A stretch of DNA of 64,000 nt from Bisporella sp. PMI_857 (Eukaryota > Ascomycota > Leotiomycetes > Helotiales > Helotiaceae). Under the pieces are notes generated by a model. It was not told where the DNA came from. It ran no database searches and worked only from the letters and a program-made list of their open reading frames with translations. Numbering within the stretch: position 1 is the stretch's first letter; the number at the start of each line of letters is the position of its first letter. The stretch lies in NCBI GenBank assembly GCA_021307315.1, contig JAJSPD010000084.1, positions 62,001 to 126,000 on the forward strand. Reading direction: 5' to 3'. This document shows positions 20,523-29,667 of this stretch, one piece after another. Both the position numbers and the translations under genes were made by a program.

Positions 20523-22391
20523 GCAGTATATTCAGGTATCGATGTCTATGAAATGGAGGTCAATAGGATTGCGGTAATGCGTCGGCGAAACGATAGCTGG
20601 TTAAATGCAACCCAGATCCTAAAGGTGGCTGGTATAGAGAAACCAAAACGGACAAGGATTCTAGAGAAAGATATTTTTATCGGAGAACATGAAAAGGTGC
20701 AGGGCGGCTATGGAAAATATCAGGGAACCTGGATCAAGTTTGAAAGGGGACTGGAGTTCTGTGGGCAATACGGGGTAGAGGAGTTGCTCAGACCTCTCCT
20801 GTCATATGATATGGGACAAGATGGTGCAATTGCAGGTAGAGGTGGTATTGATACACCTACAAAAGAGCAAGCAATGGCGGCACGTCAGAAGAGATTATAT
20901 GCCGCAGGAGCTGAGAATCGGACAAGTGGACAGCCAGGCACATTCGAAAATATCTCCAGCACAGCATCCCGTCCAGTCGCAGCTATCAGCAAGGTGCGGG
21001 TTGACTCACCTGCACCGCCCATACACAACGGCACCTCAGCGCATCCTGCCAGCCTTGGTAGAGAATCATCGCAGCAGCACACTGATAGTCAAGACTCTGC
21101 ATTTCCAGGAGGACCCGGAGAGAGTATCCACAGCTTCGCAATAGAAAGCAGCTTTAGCATGAAAGAATTAGACTCTGCGTATGCAACACGGTCTAGGCCA
21201 CAATATTCTCACATGGGCAGCAACCTCGAGCCGCAACGAAAACGAATGCGACCATCACCAAGTGTGACCGGTTCCCAACAGCCAGCGAATGAGGCTTCTC
21301 TACAAAAAACACAGGGAAAGCAAACGCGATCAACCGGGATTCGTGAAGTGGGATCCCTAGGAGTTGGGCGCTCAAGTCAACACACGGCATACTCGGTGCC
21401 GCTTCCACACAAAATCGATCACCAAAATAGGTCTAGAACTCCTGATGTAGAAGCACGCGACCCACATATCAACGACGCGGTGGCGTTCCTAGATGGTGGT
21501 GGGGTTGGCCAATCCCCCAATTCCGTGAGCACGATGTCAAAGGGTCCAGCGCAGGAAAGGGAAGTCCAACCAGGAGACCAAGTCTCCATCGGGTTATCCC
21601 CTGTTCTTACGTCGACCAATCATCACCAGAACCAATCCCATGAAGCAGAAGAGGGCGACTGGCCAGCAGCCTCGCACAGTACAAATATCCGTGTGGACGA
21701 TAGGGTATGCGAGGTCGTTGCGGACGCAGCCTCGGATAGCGGGGACTGGTTAGAGTCATCGCTCAGAGCCACTGCTCTACTAGGGGACAGAGTCGCTTTA
21801 ACAGGTCCAACCCCTCGTCCAGCGACGACGACTCATGTCCAGGCCCAAACCCATGGAGCGGGAGAAGCGTCTAACGAGGACGAGGCCACACACTTTTCAA
21901 TTATTCCTGAGAGTGAAACTGGGTGCAGAATCACTGCGGAGGTAGCCTTAGATAGTGTACGCCGGTCTCAGTCTGCGATCACAAGCATTCAGCTTTCCAT
22001 TGCTCATTTCCAAGAGCCATTAAGCGCATTACAACAGGAACTAAAGCATATACAACAGGAGCTCGTGCAGCGTCGCAGCGAGAATGAGGCTTTGCGCAGA
22101 GATAAAGCGGGATTGTTTGCAAGGATAGGGACTCTGGAGGCAGAGCAGAATGCCATATCGGCGAGGAACCAATTTCTTGAAAGGCAAAATGGCGATGTGG
22201 AGGCAAGACAGATACAGTTCTCCCTGCAAAACCAAGAGCTTTCTAGTGAGAACGAAAGGCTAAAGGCGAAGAGCGGCAAGCTTGACCGAAAGCTCCGCTC
22301 CATCAGGAGGTTGACTGCGGAAATTCCACAGATAGACGGAACGAATAATCTGGCTACTGAAGACGAAAGTGATGTTAATTTGGCTGATTGA
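20523..22391 (+). CDS. APSES/KilA-N DNA-binding protein with C-terminal coiled coil
   Basis: The frame opens at a probable splice acceptor (exon from 20523) and encodes YSGIDVYEMEV and then IAVMRRRNDSWLNATQILKV, followed by VQGGYGKYQGTWI. This is the winged-helix APSES fold of fungal cell-cycle and morphogenesis regulators (Mbp1/Res/StuA type). The first ATG in this exon, 20553, lies inside the conserved domain, so the true start must be in an upstream exon not resolved here. The long middle is Ser/Gln-rich and disordered, with a basic RKRMRPSP patch. Residues 470-590 (from 20553) form a long coiled coil. No ankyrin repeats are seen, unlike Mbp1/Swi6 partners. It probably acts in the nucleus; targets are unknown. 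Confidence 0.8.
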   Translation, partial: AVYSGIDVYEMEVNRIAVMRRRNDSWLNATQILKVAGIEKPKRTRILEKDIFIGEHEKVQGGYGKYQGTWIKFERGLEFCGQYGVEELLRPLLSYDMGQDGAIAGRGGIDTPTKEQAMAARQKRLYAAGAENRTSGQPGTFENISSTASRPVAAISKVRVDSPAPPIHNGTSAHPASLGRESSQQHTDSQDSAFPGGPGESIHSFAIESSFSMKELDSAYATRSRPQYSHMGSNLEPQRKRMRPSPSVTGSQQPANEASLQKTQGKQTRSTGIREVGSLGVGRSSQHTAYSVPLPHKIDHQNRSRTPDVEARDPHINDAVAFLDGGGVGQSPNSVSTMSKGPAQEREVQPGDQVSIGLSPVLTSTNHHQNQSHEAEEGDWPAASHSTNIRVDDRVCEVVADAASDSGDWLESSLRATALLGDRVALTGPTPRPATTTHVQAQTHGAGEASNEDEATHFSIIPESETGCRITAEVALDSVRRSQSAITSIQLSIAHFQEPLSALQQELKHIQQELVQRRSENEALRRDKAGLFARIGTLEAEQNAISARNQFLERQNGDVEARQIQFSLQNQELSSENERLKAKSGKLDRKLRSIRRLTAEIPQIDGTNNLATEDESDVNLAD

Positions 22392-22531
22392 CTAAGAGAT
22401 GGGGAATTCACGATCGAATAAGCTGAATGGATCAACTTGTCATGCTGCCCAATTTCTCATCTAGGTTATCCCTCATCTGTAACGTTACATATAGCTCAAT
22501 GGATCATATGGTTTAATCATCCATACGTAAT

Positions 22532-22678
22532 ATGATGATAGCAGAGTTCGAAAAACACAAGGGCATCATCACGGAGCTGCTTAGAGGAGCTGTGGGCCAG
22601 ATCCATATGTCGTTTGACCTCTGGACGTCTCGTAATCCTCTCCATTCCTCGCACTACCTCCAGCCACTAGAGCTTTAG
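22532..22678 (+). pseudogene. hAT transposase scrap
   Basis: A 48-codon frame contains IHMSFDLWTSRNPLHS, the start of the hAT RNase-H-like catalytic core, and then a stop. Nothing before or after it extends the similarity apart from a few residual words to about 22740. It is a third, older hAT remnant. Confidence 0.6.
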
Positions 22679-22851
22679 GCCATTGAAACAGGCGTACGGT
22701 CGCCAGATTGAGGACTTGATGCGTGCACAGCTGTTCTACCAAGGGTGACCGAGACTACTCTCTCTCGATATGTCGTTGCTTGAAGCTTGCCCTGGTCGTT
22801 TTGTGTTTGCTCTTGCTTATCCTGTGATTGAGCTGCGATGCTCGCCTAAGT

Positions 22852-23166
22852 CTAGGGTGTTCCCAAATTCGAATCTGTTCCATTCCACGGTTTTATCGCT
22901 TTTGAGATTGTTGCCAACTTGCTGTTGCTTGCCGCTAATTGCGTTTTGGTTTCCTTGAGCTCGTCTTTGGTTGCCACTAATTCAGCCTTGATGTTTGCCA
23001 GCTCTTGTTGCAACACGATTTTTCCCTCTTTCAATTATTCAACAGCCGCTAAGATAGTTTGCAATAAGTCGATGTCGTCCCCCTCTCTAGCTGACGTTTT
23101 CTTCGTGGTTTTCTTCGGTGTTTTGGCGCCTCCTGGACTCGTTTTAACTTTGGCGCTGCTGGGTTG
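22852..23166 (-). pseudogene. LINE ORF1 (gag-like) remnant
   Basis: The minus strand encodes a Lys/Thr-rich stretch (KTPKKTTKKTSAREGDD) then LLQTILAAVE, a TAA, and a coiled-coil run ending in ATISKAIKPWNG. This layout is typical of ORF1 of Tad-like LINEs and differs in sequence from the fragment at the window's left edge. The TAA where glutamine would fit (CAA to TAA) suggests decay. Confidence 0.45.
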
Positions 23167-23339
23167 CTACTACAATCCCATGTTCCTCATTTGGAACATC
23201 ATCAATGTCTTGGGATTGACTCCAAGCTTCCTTAAATCTTCCTGTTGAAGGGTCAAAGGGTCGTCATCCACTCTGTCCTCACGTATCGCTCCTGTTACAC
23301 GTGATGCCTCGCTTAGCCTACGACCTGTTCGTTACGTCC

Positions 23340-23540
23340 CTACAACCTGAGCAATCAAGTCAGCCAGCAATCAAATTAGTGAGAGTTGGTAGTTGTGTGG
23401 AGGTAGGAGAACATGGAAGCCGTGACGCGTCAGTCGAGCCGGGAACGCGTCCAGACGTCGAGGGCATTAGAATGGAGCAAGAGAAGATCTAGAGCGGTGG
23501 CAAGCGATACAGAGGACATGATTGAAGTAATTGAGGAAGG
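23340..23540 (+). mobile_element. LINE ORF1 5'-end fragment, second copy
   Basis: This matches the complement of about 295-500 near the left edge: the tandem 16-bp unit, the ATG at 23413 and the first 41 or so codons of ORF1 (MEAVTRQSSRERVQTSR and onward). Identity ends sharply after 23540, only 25 bp before the NmrA-like ATG. A few substitutions and a small insertion separate the copies. Confidence 0.65.
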
Positions 23541-23564
23541 TCCCGCTCTCCCCGTCTTCCTACT

Positions 23565-24605
23565 ATGCCCATTGTAGCTCTTGCGGGTGGCACTTCGCCC
23601 AGCCTCGGCCGGGCGATTGTCACAGCTGTCTTTGCCCAAACTCCGTGGAACGTCCTCATTCTTTCACGCTCGACTCACACGCCGATTTGGCTCCAAGCAA
23701 TCGATCTAGATGCCAACCGTCACAAGATTGAGGCGGTCGACTATGCCTCCGTCGATTGCTCGGCCACAACCATCAAGGCGCAGGGGGTCCATACCCTCGT
23801 CTCCGTCACCTCAGCTGTTAACGGTACGCAAGCGCAGACTCAGATCAACCTCCTCCAGGCCGCCGTGAGGGCTGGCTGCAAGCGTTTCGCCCCGTCCCAA
23901 TGGGGATTCGGACTCAAGGGCTGGGCCGACGTTGAATCACTCCAGTGGGCCAATCAAGGTATCCGAGAGGAATGCACCAAGTACAGGGACCAAATCGAGT
24001 TCGCCTGCTTCAACCAGGGCTCATTCATGAACTACATCGGCCACGGCACTTTCACAGTTCCGGAGCCCGCGGAAAATGGCGGAGAGGCTTTGGATCAGTT
24101 TCGACTCGGAGCTGGCTATAAGCTGGGCGAGGACGAGGCATGTGAGGGACTTCATAGGCAAGGCCCATTGGCAGACCAGTCGGGGGCATTCCTTATTGGT
24201 TTGAAGAACGGCATCGCTGAACTTCCAATCAGGGACGATGGTCAGTAGCCACGGATCTCCTTCACCTGCATGAGGGACGTGGGCCAGTTTGTCGCTGCGT
24301 CCCTTAAACTGCCAAAGTGGGAGGAGGAGATGGGTATGGCCGGGGACACTTTGACGATGGGCGAACCGTTGGCTTCTGCGGAAGCTGTTGTAGGAAAGAA
24401 GTTCAACATTTCTGTGCTCAAGCGGCAGGATCTCGAAGACCGGCTGACGAAAGTCACTGACTTTATGGAACGCATGTGGATTGAGTTCAACCTGGCTTAT
24501 ATCCGGGACAGGGAGGACGAGGTTGTTTTGCGCCCCGTGCTGAACCAACTCTGTCCATCGGTGAAGCCTATGGATAGTGGCGATTTAATAGGGGGGAACA
24601 GCTGA
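23565..24605 (+). pseudogene. NmrA-like / isoflavone-reductase-like NAD(P)-binding protein with one nonsense codon
   Basis: The frame starts with VALAGGTSPSLGRAIV, a modified Rossmann GGTGxxG-type turn. It continues through FAPSQWGFGLKGWADVE and FNQGSFMNYIGHG, typical of fungal NmrA-like NAD(P)-sensor or reductase proteins. A TAG at 24246-24248 stops it. The same frame then continues without shift through ISFTCMRDVGQFVAASLKLP, PKWEEEMGMAGDTLTMGE and on to 24605. The stop falls where a residue precedes PRI; a tryptophan codon there would need only G-to-A. Total length is about 346 residues, normal for the family. It is flanked by a LINE fragment upstream and a DDE element 55 bp downstream. Confidence 0.8.
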
Positions 24606-24659
24606 AACGGTTATCGATATCGTCAATGAAACGATCGACAGCATGATCAACCATAGTTA

Positions 24660-26493
24660 AGTCGGAGGCCCCCCCTTCCGGCCACCCCCCCCTTCCGGCC
24701 ACCTCGCTTAGCATGACACCTACTACTTACAACCCTAATAACTCTATGGTTCCTCAACTTCTATACAATCGCCTGTAGACTCTGAATCTAAAGTAGAATC
24801 AGAGTCTTCTTCTTCAATTTCACGGTCTCCCGCCTTGATTTGAGCTTCTTTAATAGCCTTAATATTTGCAAACTTCGAATTTGGACTAGTTTGAACTTTT
24901 CTTCTTTTTCTAGGTGCCAATTGCTCCAATCTAGTTTCCAATTGCTTGATTCGAAGCTCTGATTGCCCTAAAGCGTAGTCCTTTTCATCAAATCCTTTTA
25001 CAATCTTCCTAAAGAGTTGTCGACAAGTTGGCATGTCGACTTCGCCCAATTTGGAAACTGTTTCAGTTTGTAAACGTAAATCTTTTGATTTTTTGGGGGT
25101 ATTCCAAGCAACTAGTGATATATTTTCATTCCATACTAGTCCTGATTCTTTAATAACGTCTTGTTGAGTTGGTTGAACGGCCTTATTGCTATTTTCTAAT
25201 AGCAAACGGCTCATAAGTGGCTTGGATATATTTTTTGGCCATAAACCTGTAACTTTCCAGCCAGTTCGGATATTCTTTTCTGTTAAACTCTTTTGGCGAG
25301 CTTTCTGATAGCAAACTAGAAAGTTTCGCTTTCCAATTGGTGTAGAATCAGTTATAAGACTTAAGTAACTAACTTCTTTGCGGTATGATTCCTTTAAAGG
25401 AGAGAAAATGGACAAATCCAAAGGTTGTAGTACATGAGATGTATGTGGTGGTAGAAATAACAAGTGTATATTGTGCTGAAAGCACTTATACATAAAATCT
25501 GTTGTTTCATGACTTCCATGTCCGTCTAAAATAAGTAGTCGAGGCTCTTTAGGGTTGCTTGGAGTAGTGTAAGGAATAAACACTTTCGTCAGCCATTCTA
25601 AAGCTGTTTCATCAGATGTCCAGCCGTTTTCAGTTGCAGTAAACTTCCAATCTTTAAAAGTATCCAAACTAGTAGGAAACCATTGTTGTTGAACTGTTTT
25701 GCCTTTAAACATGACTAATGGAGAAATTGCTACCCCTGTAGCTGAAATGCATTCGATAAAAGACGTCCACGCTTTAGAACCAGGCTGTTTTCTTTGAATA
25801 AAACGTCGATTAACACTTCCTACTACTAGCCCATTAGATCCTTGACCTTCCATTATACCAGCTTCGTCCATGTTCCAACGATTCTCTGGTTTAATAGCCT
25901 TGATTTCAGGAATCTCTAATTTTTGAAACCAAGCTTTAATAATACTTGTTGTAGCGCCATTGACACGAGTAGAATCAATCCTGACTTGCTTTTTGGTCTT
26001 TAGCATAGGATTCCTTTTTAAAAAAGCTCGTATCCATCGTTTTCCTAGTGTAGTCGTGTCTCCACGGATAGCAATAAGGCGTTGAGCAAAATCCTTGATC
26101 TGTACATGAGTAGGACTAAGCCCTAAAGTCTCTTGAACTAGAATCCACTCTGTCAAACGTTTTTCCTGAATTGGTGCAAGCTTTTGCAAGTGTTCTGCTC
26201 CTTCTTGACGTGATGTGTGGCCATTTAATCTGTCTGTAAGAGTAGACCTTGGAACACCGTATTCCAAGGCCGCCCGCCGCACAGACTTCCCATTTGCAAC
26301 CTCATCAAGTGCTCGCATGACATCTTCTTCGGTATATGAGGGCTTCATGATATTATCAAGAGATTTGCAAAATTGTAGAGCAATTGAATAAGATTCTATT
26401 GATCTATTTGAGTTCTATATATGAGGGTACGAAGTGGCGGTGTGCTAAGCGAGGGGCCGGAAGGGGGGGGTGGCCGGAAGGGGGCCTCCGACT
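24660..26493 (-). mobile_element. Fot1/pogo-like DNA transposon, intact (family B, copy 1)
   Basis: The element is 1834 bp, flanked by TA (24658-24659 and 26494-26495). It begins agtcggaggcccccc, mirrored at the right end. Each arm contains two direct copies of a C-rich ttccggccacc unit, followed by the word cctcgcttagca (complement at the right). The interior holds one 534-codon transposase gene on the minus strand. Confidence 0.92.
24744..26348 (-). CDS. Fot1/pogo-like DDE transposase, 534 aa
   Basis: An N-terminal psq-type helix-turn-helix (residues 5-50: YTEEDVMRALDEVANG, later GVPRSTLTDRL) is followed by a CENP-B/Tc5 HTH at about 60-130 (WILVQETLGLSPTH, then RWIRAFLKRNP). The DDE_1 catalytic core has D161 (NMDEAGIMEG), D275 (LILDGHGSH) and D311 (SHVLQPLDLS), a complete DD35D set. 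A coiled-coil and acidic tail follows. The frame is uninterrupted. The start ATG at 26348 immediately precedes the HTH. It is clearly paralogous to the gene at 56685-58289, same length and same motifs, but substantially different in sequence, so these are sister families rather than recent copies. Confidence 0.94.
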   Translation of the reverse strand: MKPSYTEEDVMRALDEVANGKSVRRAALEYGVPRSTLTDRLNGHTSRQEGAEHLQKLAPIQEKRLTEWILVQETLGLSPTHVQIKDFAQRLIAIRGDTTTLGKRWIRAFLKRNPMLKTKKQVRIDSTRVNGATTSIIKAWFQKLEIPEIKAIKPENRWNMDEAGIMEGQGSNGLVVGSVNRRFIQRKQPGSKAWTSFIECISATGVAISPLVMFKGKTVQQQWFPTSLDTFKDWKFTATENGWTSDETALEWLTKVFIPYTTPSNPKEPRLLILDGHGSHETTDFMYKCFQHNIHLLFLPPHTSHVLQPLDLSIFSPLKESYRKEVSYLSLITDSTPIGKRNFLVCYQKARQKSLTEKNIRTGWKVTGLWPKNISKPLMSRLLLENSNKAVQPTQQDVIKESGLVWNENISLVAWNTPKKSKDLRLQTETVSKLGEVDMPTCRQLFRKIVKGFDEKDYALGQSELRIKQLETRLEQLAPRKRRKVQTSPNSKFANIKAIKEAQIKAGDREIEEEDSDSTLDSESTGDCIEVEEP

Positions 26494-27020
26494 TATTTTC
26501 TCGTTGCAGACTGGTTCATAGGGGATAAATGGCTAAAGAACAGTGATATATTGATAACAACTTCGTAGACCGGCAAGGGAGAGACTTGAGATACTTAAAC
26601 CGTGTATTCGTCTCGTGATGGGGTGCGTCTCTCGACCCAGGGACGGACGTTAACTACCTTTTACTTTCTATCATTATTGCTGACACGCATCCGCATTTCG
26701 CACCCAAGCCCCCACACGCCAAAAGCTGTCCAAACAAGATCTCGCTAGATCAAAATCCTCTAGCTACATCGAAAGCGCCGCAACTGTCATTTTCCTCGTT
26801 AAATACCTTCCTGGTGGATTATTCCCACAAGTAGGAGAAGCGACGAGAAGGGTCCATAAAAATATACCGGGCAATTGTTTCCATCGTGAGAGGGACACGG
26901 AACAGATGGTTGCGTGGAAAGCGGAAAATCATCAATCTCTGGAAACTTCCCAGCGACCGATCGAGCTCCCTGTTGTATGGTGTTCATCAATACGAGGATT
27001 TCATCATTTAGACGGCAAAA
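26494..27020. other. Intergenic, nothing recognised
   Basis: Roughly 530 bp between the DDE element and the repeat array of the orphan locus. Short frames only. Confidence 0.4.
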
Positions 27021-27053
27021 TGCCGAATTGGACAGTCGCATGCCGAATTGGAC
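27021..27053. repeat. Two 13-bp direct repeats at 20-bp spacing
   Basis: tgccgaattggac occurs at 27021-27033 and again at 27041-27053, giving a 20-bp period. It marks the left edge of the unusual array described next. No further copy was noticed in the window. Confidence 0.7.
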
Positions 27054-27100
27054 GTCTACTTCAGCAACTTGATGAACTAAATACCAATTTAAAATCGGTT

Positions 27101-27282
27101 AATATCTCAAATACCATCAAAAAGTGCCGATATTTCTGAAATACCATCTTTTTTTTTGACCTCTATCTGGCCATACCACCTTTCTAAAACAATGGTATTT
27201 CAGATAAAGGCCAAAAAAATGATGGTATTTCAGATAGACACCAAAAAAACGATGGTATTTGAGATATTTCTGAAATACCATC
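27101..27282. repeat. Iteron-like cluster of ATATCTSAAATACCAT boxes
   Basis: Copies of a 16-bp box lie at 27101-27118 and 27129-27148 (forward), at 27191-27206 and 27221-27236 (reverse), and as a facing pair at 27251-27282, whose outer 10-bp arms (gatggtattt / aaataccatc) form an inverted repeat. Between 27191 and 27260 the boxes sit in a 30-bp tandem unit ending in ccaaaaaaa. Two further forward copies occur at 27904-27949 just before the orphan gene and a weaker one near 27733. The array could be a binding platform for a regulator or for a transposase or replication protein; this is inference. Confidence 0.75.
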
Positions 27283-27365
27283 ATTTCATGCCAAGACTAA
27301 CTGTTTGTATTACTTTGTGATACTTTTTAGTTCCGATAACTTGCAATTGTTTACTTACGAGGCAC

Positions 27366-27394
27366 ATAGCACCGCGCTTTCAGCGCGGTGCTAT
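27366..27394. repeat. Perfect 12-bp stem hairpin
   Basis: Arms atagcaccgcgc (27366-27377) and gcgcggtgctat (27383-27394) are separated by a 5-base loop (tttca). The GC-rich stem stands out in an AT-rich surrounding. No T-run follows and no RNA family was recognised. Confidence 0.8.
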
Positions 27395-27505
27395 TATGCT
27401 TATTGTAAGTGGTTGACTTGTGAGAACTATAATACATCGCGGGGTAATTCACGTGACTTTGGCTGCATACCAACACTTAGATTACTGTCGGAATACTTAC
27501 TATGT

Positions 27506-27541
27506 AGCAAAAAGCGTAGTAGCTGTAACTACGCTTTTGCT
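27506..27541. repeat. Second hairpin, 14-bp stem with one bulge
   Basis: agcaaaaagcgtagt (27506-27520) pairs with actacgcttttgct (27528-27541) with a single extra A, around a 7-base loop. It lies 110 bp from the first hairpin, in the same gene-free stretch before the orphan gene. Confidence 0.7.
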
Positions 27542-27820
27542 GGTATAGTTTTGATATTCGTTAATTCATCTAAGCTACAGCTTATTGCTAAGTAGTTATA
27601 TAGATAGTAAATGACCTACAATCTTCGCGATATAGAACGCGAGAAAGTATGTACATGCATTCCAACAATTACTATACTTTCTGTTGCAATATAACTGAAA
27701 TACTACAATTTTGTTTTGGCTAAAAAACAGTGGTATTTAAGTCAAAAGCACGCTATAGACAGAAAAATGGAAAGAAAGCAGTGCTTTATATACAAAAGAC
27801 TGGCCAAAAGCCAGTGTAAA

Positions 27821-27872
27821 CGAGCCCTGTAGTGTCAAAAGCCGAGCCCTGTAGTTTTAGGGGCCGAGCCCT
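27821..27872. repeat. Three direct cgagccct units upstream of the orphan gene
   Basis: cgagccct occurs at 27821-27828, 27843-27850 and 27865-27872, exactly 22 bp apart, the first two followed by gtagt. They sit 180-230 bp upstream of the predicted start codon at 28055. They may be promoter-proximal repeats. Confidence 0.6.
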
Positions 27873-28054
27873 AAAAAGTTCTATTTACAGCGTATGTTGG
27901 GACATATCTCATATACCATTGTTTTTTTGGAGGATATCTCATATACCATAAAAGTGGTATGTATGGTATGAAAAGAACGCTTTTAAAATTTCCTAAATAC
28001 AATGGATTCCCTTCAATTATTGCAATTTCATTCTTTTCCCACTTCTTTACCAGC

Positions 28055-29667
28055 ATGTCGAGCTTTCAGAACACTCAAAAATCGCAGATTTACGAGGTGT
28101 GGGAGGCAGCCTCGATATGTGAAGCTTTACCTTACCAACACCCTACAGACTTCGTTGTCAAACGGTGTGTAGGCTGTAACCTTTATAATCCTCTTCTTTA
28201 TACTGCAATTGATGGGCTATCTGTTCCAGTACCTTCAAAAATGGCCTCAGACGCTTCTGGATCGAAGCTTGCGTCGAAATTCGGCCCTCCAGCTCAAATC
28301 AACTCTTCGGACGGCCGCCAGCGCGTTGTAGATGAAGGGATAAGGAAAACGAAAAAGATCGAGGCTGAGAAAGCTCGTAAAGCGTTATTTGAGAATACAG
28401 ATGATGAAATTGAAGTGGTGGGTTCCGAAATGGAGACCAGTACATACAAGAAGAAAGGGAAGGAAATAGTGAAAAGGTCACATGGCGCTGAAGCTCGCAT
28501 TCTAAGCATTAATAACACCAAGAAGCTCAGTATGTTTAAAGCTAAATATCAAGGTTTTTAGGTGCTAACTTTGCTTAGAGCCTCAGAACGTTGAGAAGTC
28601 GATTCTTTCTCTTTCGGTATCAGTTTGGTGTATCAACTACTACGAAACCACCTCCAAATTCGGTCGTGAAACTATCATCGAATATCACAATAAAATCATG
28701 GTTCAGTATGGGCAAACACTCTCTGTTCATATCCACAATCGCTCTAAAATCAACGTGAACGACGATGGGCACGGATGGATCGAGTATGAGCTTATTATAC
28801 CACGCTTTGTCAAGTACTTGACTGGCTGTAATGTTGGAGATAATACTTCACTTGTACGCCTTATTGATGACGCTGATTCAATCGCTTTCGCAAAATCGAT
28901 CAACAAAAAGACGAAAGACGCTGTAGAGGTCGATATGAAAGGCTTTTGGGGTTGTATAAATTGCCGCGATTTCCTTTTTACGCAAGATAATTTCAAGCAC
29001 CCAAAGTCAGTGGTTTTACTTCGGATTTTGAAGCTTACATTGCTGACTTTTATACAGAGGCAAAAACTACGTCGAGGTTATTATATTGCTGAAGTTCAAG
29101 GAATCCTCACCAGCGCAACCTCGTAAAAGGCGCTTTCTCAACAACGCGGCCGTCGTAGAGGATGAGGAGGAGGAAGCTGAAAGCTCAAGCTCTTCGGGCT
29201 CTAATTCAGAGACCAATCTAATTTTGGGTGGTACAGATGAATCTGACACTATCAACGACGAGGCGCTTGCTGGGCCGTCGAACAAACGCCAGCGCTTTGA
29301 TCAAGAGGAGGAAGCTCATGATTGTAATTTCGATATCGTTAATCCAAAAGAGCCAGGTAATTTCCTTGGAGAAGGTGGATATAGCCCATGGAGCCACCGA
29401 AAACCTCTACCGAAAGAGAAATCACCCGGCTTGTTTGTTACTGACGAAGAAGCATCTATTACCGTCGAATACCCTCTCAAAACGTCTGATCAAGGCTTGG
29501 ATTACTGTTCTACCTCTTCTTCGGCGCTCTCTGATATTGAGAGCGATCACGAGGTTCCTTCTCCACCGCAAGCTATTCAAGCACCTGCAATAGTTCCTAA
29601 AAAAGTCAGCAAACAGTTTACTTACTCGAGAAAAAGGAACCTTAGAAGAAGTGCTAAACAGGCCTAA
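28055..29667 (+). CDS. Orphan acidic protein with two predicted introns, no recognised family
   Basis: Exons 28055-28529, 28579-29005 and 29058-29667 sum to 1512 bp, 503 residues. Intron 1 (49 bp) has gtatgt, gctaac and cttag. Intron 2 (52 bp) has gtcagt, tgctgac and atacag; both restore frame. Visible parts: an N-terminal CVGCNLYNP (Cys pair) near residue 38, a charged EAEKARKALFE helix, a middle region with GHGWIEYELIIPRFVKYL and FWGCINCRDF (second Cys pair), then a strongly acidic, Ser-rich C-terminal third with basic KRKRR-like patches and a basic tail. It may be a nuclear or nucleic-acid-associated protein, but no function can be assigned. Alternatively intron 2 is coding and the gene has frameshifts. 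Confidence 0.6.

Noticed and set aside
24021..24548. 175-codon minus-strand frame
   Set aside because: Antisense shadow of the NmrA-like gene; no motif.
27366..27394. Helitron 3' hairpin or a geminivirus-type origin
   Set aside because: No CTRR end follows the stem, no TAATATTAC nonamer is present, and no Rep or helicase gene is in the window.
27305..27595. 96-codon frame across both hairpins
   Set aside because: The hairpins explain its repetitive words; composition is not protein-like.
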